A DNA stretch of 64,000 nt. Origin: Halobaculum halobium (GTDB taxonomy: Archaea > Halobacteriota > Halobacteria > Halobacteriales > Haloferacaceae). The translations under genes were made by a program, and so were the position numbers. Below are positions 62,020 through 64,000 of this stretch, piece after piece (the stretch's first letter is position 1; each line of letters starts with the position of its first letter). The DNA is taken from NCBI RefSeq assembly GCF_030127145.1, contig NZ_CP126158.1, forward strand, positions 2,480,001 through 2,544,000, read 5' to 3'. The notes below the pieces were generated by a model. It did no database searches. It had not been told where the DNA came from and saw only the letters and a program-made list of their open reading frames with translations.

Positions 62020-64000
62020 GGTTCGACCGGATCCGACTGCGGAATTTCAAGCCGTACGTCGACACCGACCTCCGGCTGACCGAGGGCGTGACGGTGATAC
62101 ACGGGCTCAACGGCAGCGGGAAGTCGTCGCTCCTCGAGGCGTGTTTCTTCGCGCTGTACGGCTCGAAGGCGCTCGACGGCACGCTCGGGGACATGGTGAC
62201 CAACGGCGCCGAGGAGAGCGAGGTCGAACTGTGGTTCACTCACGACGGCAGATCCTACCACGTGCGCCGGGAGCTGAAGCGCTACGGCGAACAGATTCAG
62301 ACCACGACGTGCACGCTCGACTCCGACGACGAAGCGATCCATCGCGACGGCGCGACGGACGTGCGGGCGTTCGTCGCCGACCTCCTGCGCATGGACGCGG
62401 CGGCGTTCGTCAACTGCGCGTACGTCCGCCAGGGCGAGGTGAACAAGCTGATCAACGCCACGCCGACCGAACGCCAGGACATGATCGACGACCTCCTCCA
62501 ACTCGGGCGGTTGGAGGAGTACCGCGAGCGCGCCGGGAACGCTCGCCTCGGCGTGAACGAGGTGCTCGGGAACAAGCGCGAGCTCTTGCGCGATTACGAG
62601 AGCCGAATCGAAGAGCGGGAGGCCAAGGACCCCCACGAGACGCTGAACGCGCTCCAGTCGGACCTCTCCGAGGTCGACGCGAAGATCGAGAACTACGAAC
62701 AGCAGCGTGAGAAGGCCGAACAGAGCCGCCAACAGGCTCGTTCGGTGCTCGATGAACACGAGGAGCGCCGCGAGGAGTTGGCGGAACTGGAGGCCGACGT
62801 GGACGATCTGGAGACGACGATCCGCGAGGACGAGGCCGAGCGCGAGCGTCTCGGCGACCGAGTCGGCGACCTCCGCGACCGCGTCGACGAGGCCGAAGAG
62901 ACGCTGAGGGAGCGGCTCGCTGTGGTCGCGGTCGACGACGCGGACCCCGAGACGCTGGCGGCTCGCCGCGAGGCGTTGGACGACCGCGAGGACGAGGTGC
63001 GCGAGGAGCTCCGCGAGGCCCGATCCCGTGCGGACGCGCTGTCCACCCAGTCGGAGACGCTCGAGGAGCGGGCAGCGGACGCGGCCTCGCGCGCCGAGGA
63101 GAAGCGCGAGCGCGCGGCCGAACTCGACGCAGACGCCGAAGCGGCGGCGGAGACGCTCGAGGAGCGCGAGGCGTCGCTGGCGGAGTCGACCGCCGAGCGC
63201 GGGGAGCTGACCGCGGAGTTCGACGACGAACCCGTCGCGGTCGGCGAGGCGACGGCACACCGCGAGTCGGTTCGAGAGGCACTCGCCGACGTGCAAGCGG
63301 AGGTTCGCGAGACGAGCAACGATCTGGCGGCTGCCCGGTCCAGCGTCGAGGAGGCGGAGCGTCTGCTGGAGGAGGGGAAGTGCCCGGAGTGTGGCCAGTC
63401 GGTCGCGGACTCCCCCCACGTCGACGCGCTGGACGAGGATCGCGAGCGCGTCGCCCGCCTGGAAAATACGCTCGCCGAGTTGAACGACCGGGTGGAGGAA
63501 CGCACGGCCGATGTCGAGCGCGCCGAGGCGCTCGTTGAGGCCGAGAACCGCATCGGTCAGATCGACGACACTCGGGAGCTCCTCGAGGACGGCATCGCCG
63601 AGAAGGAGTCCGAGATCGCCGAGAAGCGCGAGCGCGCGGCGACCCTCCGCGAGGAGGCCAACGACTTGGAAGGCGAGGCAGAGGAGAAGCGCGACGCGGC
63701 CGAGACGCAGGCCGAACGCGCGCGGGAGGTGCGCGACGACGTGGAGGAGCTGGAGGCGGCGCTCGACGACTTGGACGAGGCGCGCGACGACCTCGACGCT
63801 GTCGAGGCGGGTCGCGACGCCCTCGACGAGGCGGAGACGGAGATCGAGCGCTTGGGCGAGCGGCGCGCGGAGATCGCCGACCGTAACGACGAACGTCGGG
63901 AGTTCCTCGCAGCGAAGCGATCGCGGCGCGACGAGCTTCGGGAGGCCGTCGACGAGGAGGCCGTCCAGTCCGCCCGCGACAGCCTCGACAGCGCCGAGGA
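62016..64000 (+). CDS. rad50: Rad50 ATPase, N-terminal part (gene continues past window end)
   Basis: 661 codons are present, starting from GTG 62016 (MRFDRIRLRNFKPYVD). Walker A GLNGSGKSS is at residues 30-38; a Q-loop (AYVRQGEVN) follows. Residues ~170-450 form the ascending coiled coil, rich in EELRE-type heptads, up to the zinc hook C456-P-E-C459, and the descending coil is cut by the window end. The signature and Walker B motifs lie outside. Rad50 tethers DNA ends and regulates Mre11. Start is fixed by the overlap with mre11. Confidence 0.95.
   Translation, partial: MRFDRIRLRNFKPYVDTDLRLTEGVTVIHGLNGSGKSSLLEACFFALYGSKALDGTLGDMVTNGAEESEVELWFTHDGRSYHVRRELKRYGEQIQTTTCTLDSDDEAIHRDGATDVRAFVADLLRMDAAAFVNCAYVRQGEVNKLINATPTERQDMIDDLLQLGRLEEYRERAGNARLGVNEVLGNKRELLRDYESRIEEREAKDPHETLNALQSDLSEVDAKIENYEQQREKAEQSRQQARSVLDEHEERREELAELEADVDDLETTIREDEAERERLGDRVGDLRDRVDEAEETLRERLAVVAVDDADPETLAARREALDDREDEVREELREARSRADALSTQSETLEERAADAASRAEEKRERAAELDADAEAAAETLEEREASLAESTAERGELTAEFDDEPVAVGEATAHRESVREALADVQAEVRETSNDLAAARSSVEEAERLLEEGKCPECGQSVADSPHVDALDEDRERVARLENTLAELNDRVEERTADVERAEALVEAENRIGQIDDTRELLEDGIAEKESEIAEKRERAATLREEANDLEGEAEEKRDAAETQAERAREVRDDVEELEAALDDLDEARDDLDAVEAGRDALDEAETEIERLGERRAEIADRNDERREFLAAKRSRRDELREAVDEEAVQSARDSLDSAE

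Overview
The window is chromosomal DNA from an extremely halophilic archaeon (class Halobacteria). Evidence: very high G+C, proteins rich in Asp/Glu and poor in Lys, TATA-type promoters close to start codons (many transcripts probably leaderless), Tat-dependent lipoproteins, archaeal ribosomal proteins (L10e, S27e, L44e), Nop10, aIF2-alpha, a DnaG-type primase, RPA with its euryarchaeal partner RPAP, and a digeranylgeranyl-lipid reductase. The genus cannot be fixed from the sequence alone. There is no integrase, transposase, CRISPR array or phage gene; this is mostly core genome.

Layout. 1-9 kb: C-terminal end of type II GAPDH, a small phosphoesterase, phosphoglycerate kinase, an ABC exporter, a DUF192 lipoprotein, tRNA-Val (with a partly duplicated 3' end), malate:quinone oxidoreductase and an NSS-family Na+ symporter. 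8.6-12.4 kb: a secreted protein, tRNA-Phe, DoxX and EthD-like proteins, cold-shock protein, NucS endonuclease, ribosomal protein L10e. 12.6-21.6 kb: an acyl-CoA catabolic cluster (SCP2-type thiolase with DUF35 partner, two alpha/beta hydrolases, an APH-like kinase divergent from an ACAD10/11-type acyl-CoA dehydrogenase, a second acyl-CoA dehydrogenase, a regulator, an SDR). 21.7-31.9 kb: a regulator, FrnE-like DsbA, small membrane proteins, MutS, a LiaF-like protein, a double ferritin-like lipoprotein, and a thioredoxin-fold lipoprotein with a CxxC membrane partner. 32-36 kb: the RPA-RPAP-phosphoesterase operon. 36-41.4 kb: a coiled-coil protein behind an elaborate promoter, SppA, a DUF373 membrane protein, an unknown membrane protein, an aldo/keto reductase. 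41.5-47 kb: translation/proteasome genes (L44e, S27e, aIF2-alpha, Nop10, PAC2), GGR-family reductase, a second DUF373 protein. 47.6-57.5 kb: phosphoglycerate mutase, DnaG, a YqcI/YcgG plus cysteine-hydrolase pair, a two-wing HTH regulator, SPFH/NfeD/small membrane protein unit, pyruvate kinase, a small winged-helix protein. 57.7-64 kb: AglD-like glycosyltransferase, DUF84 phosphatase, and an operon of an unknown gene, mre11 and rad50 (cut by the window end).

Functional themes: lower glycolysis/gluconeogenesis (gap, pgk, gpmI, pyk), DNA maintenance (nucS, mutS, rpa1/rpap1/rpe, dnaG, mre11/rad50), acyl-CoA degradation and membrane quality control. The most promising undescribed system is the split kinase/dehydrogenase pair at 15.2-17.7 kb, which resembles the two halves of animal ACAD10/ACAD11 and suggests degradation of hydroxylated fatty acids through phosphorylated acyl-CoA. 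Other candidates are a possible transmembrane thiol-disulfide pair (30.5-31.9 kb), a possible N-oxygenase plus hydrolase pair (50.9-52.3 kb), and the repeat-rich promoter and structured leader of the coiled-coil gene (36.0-36.25 kb).
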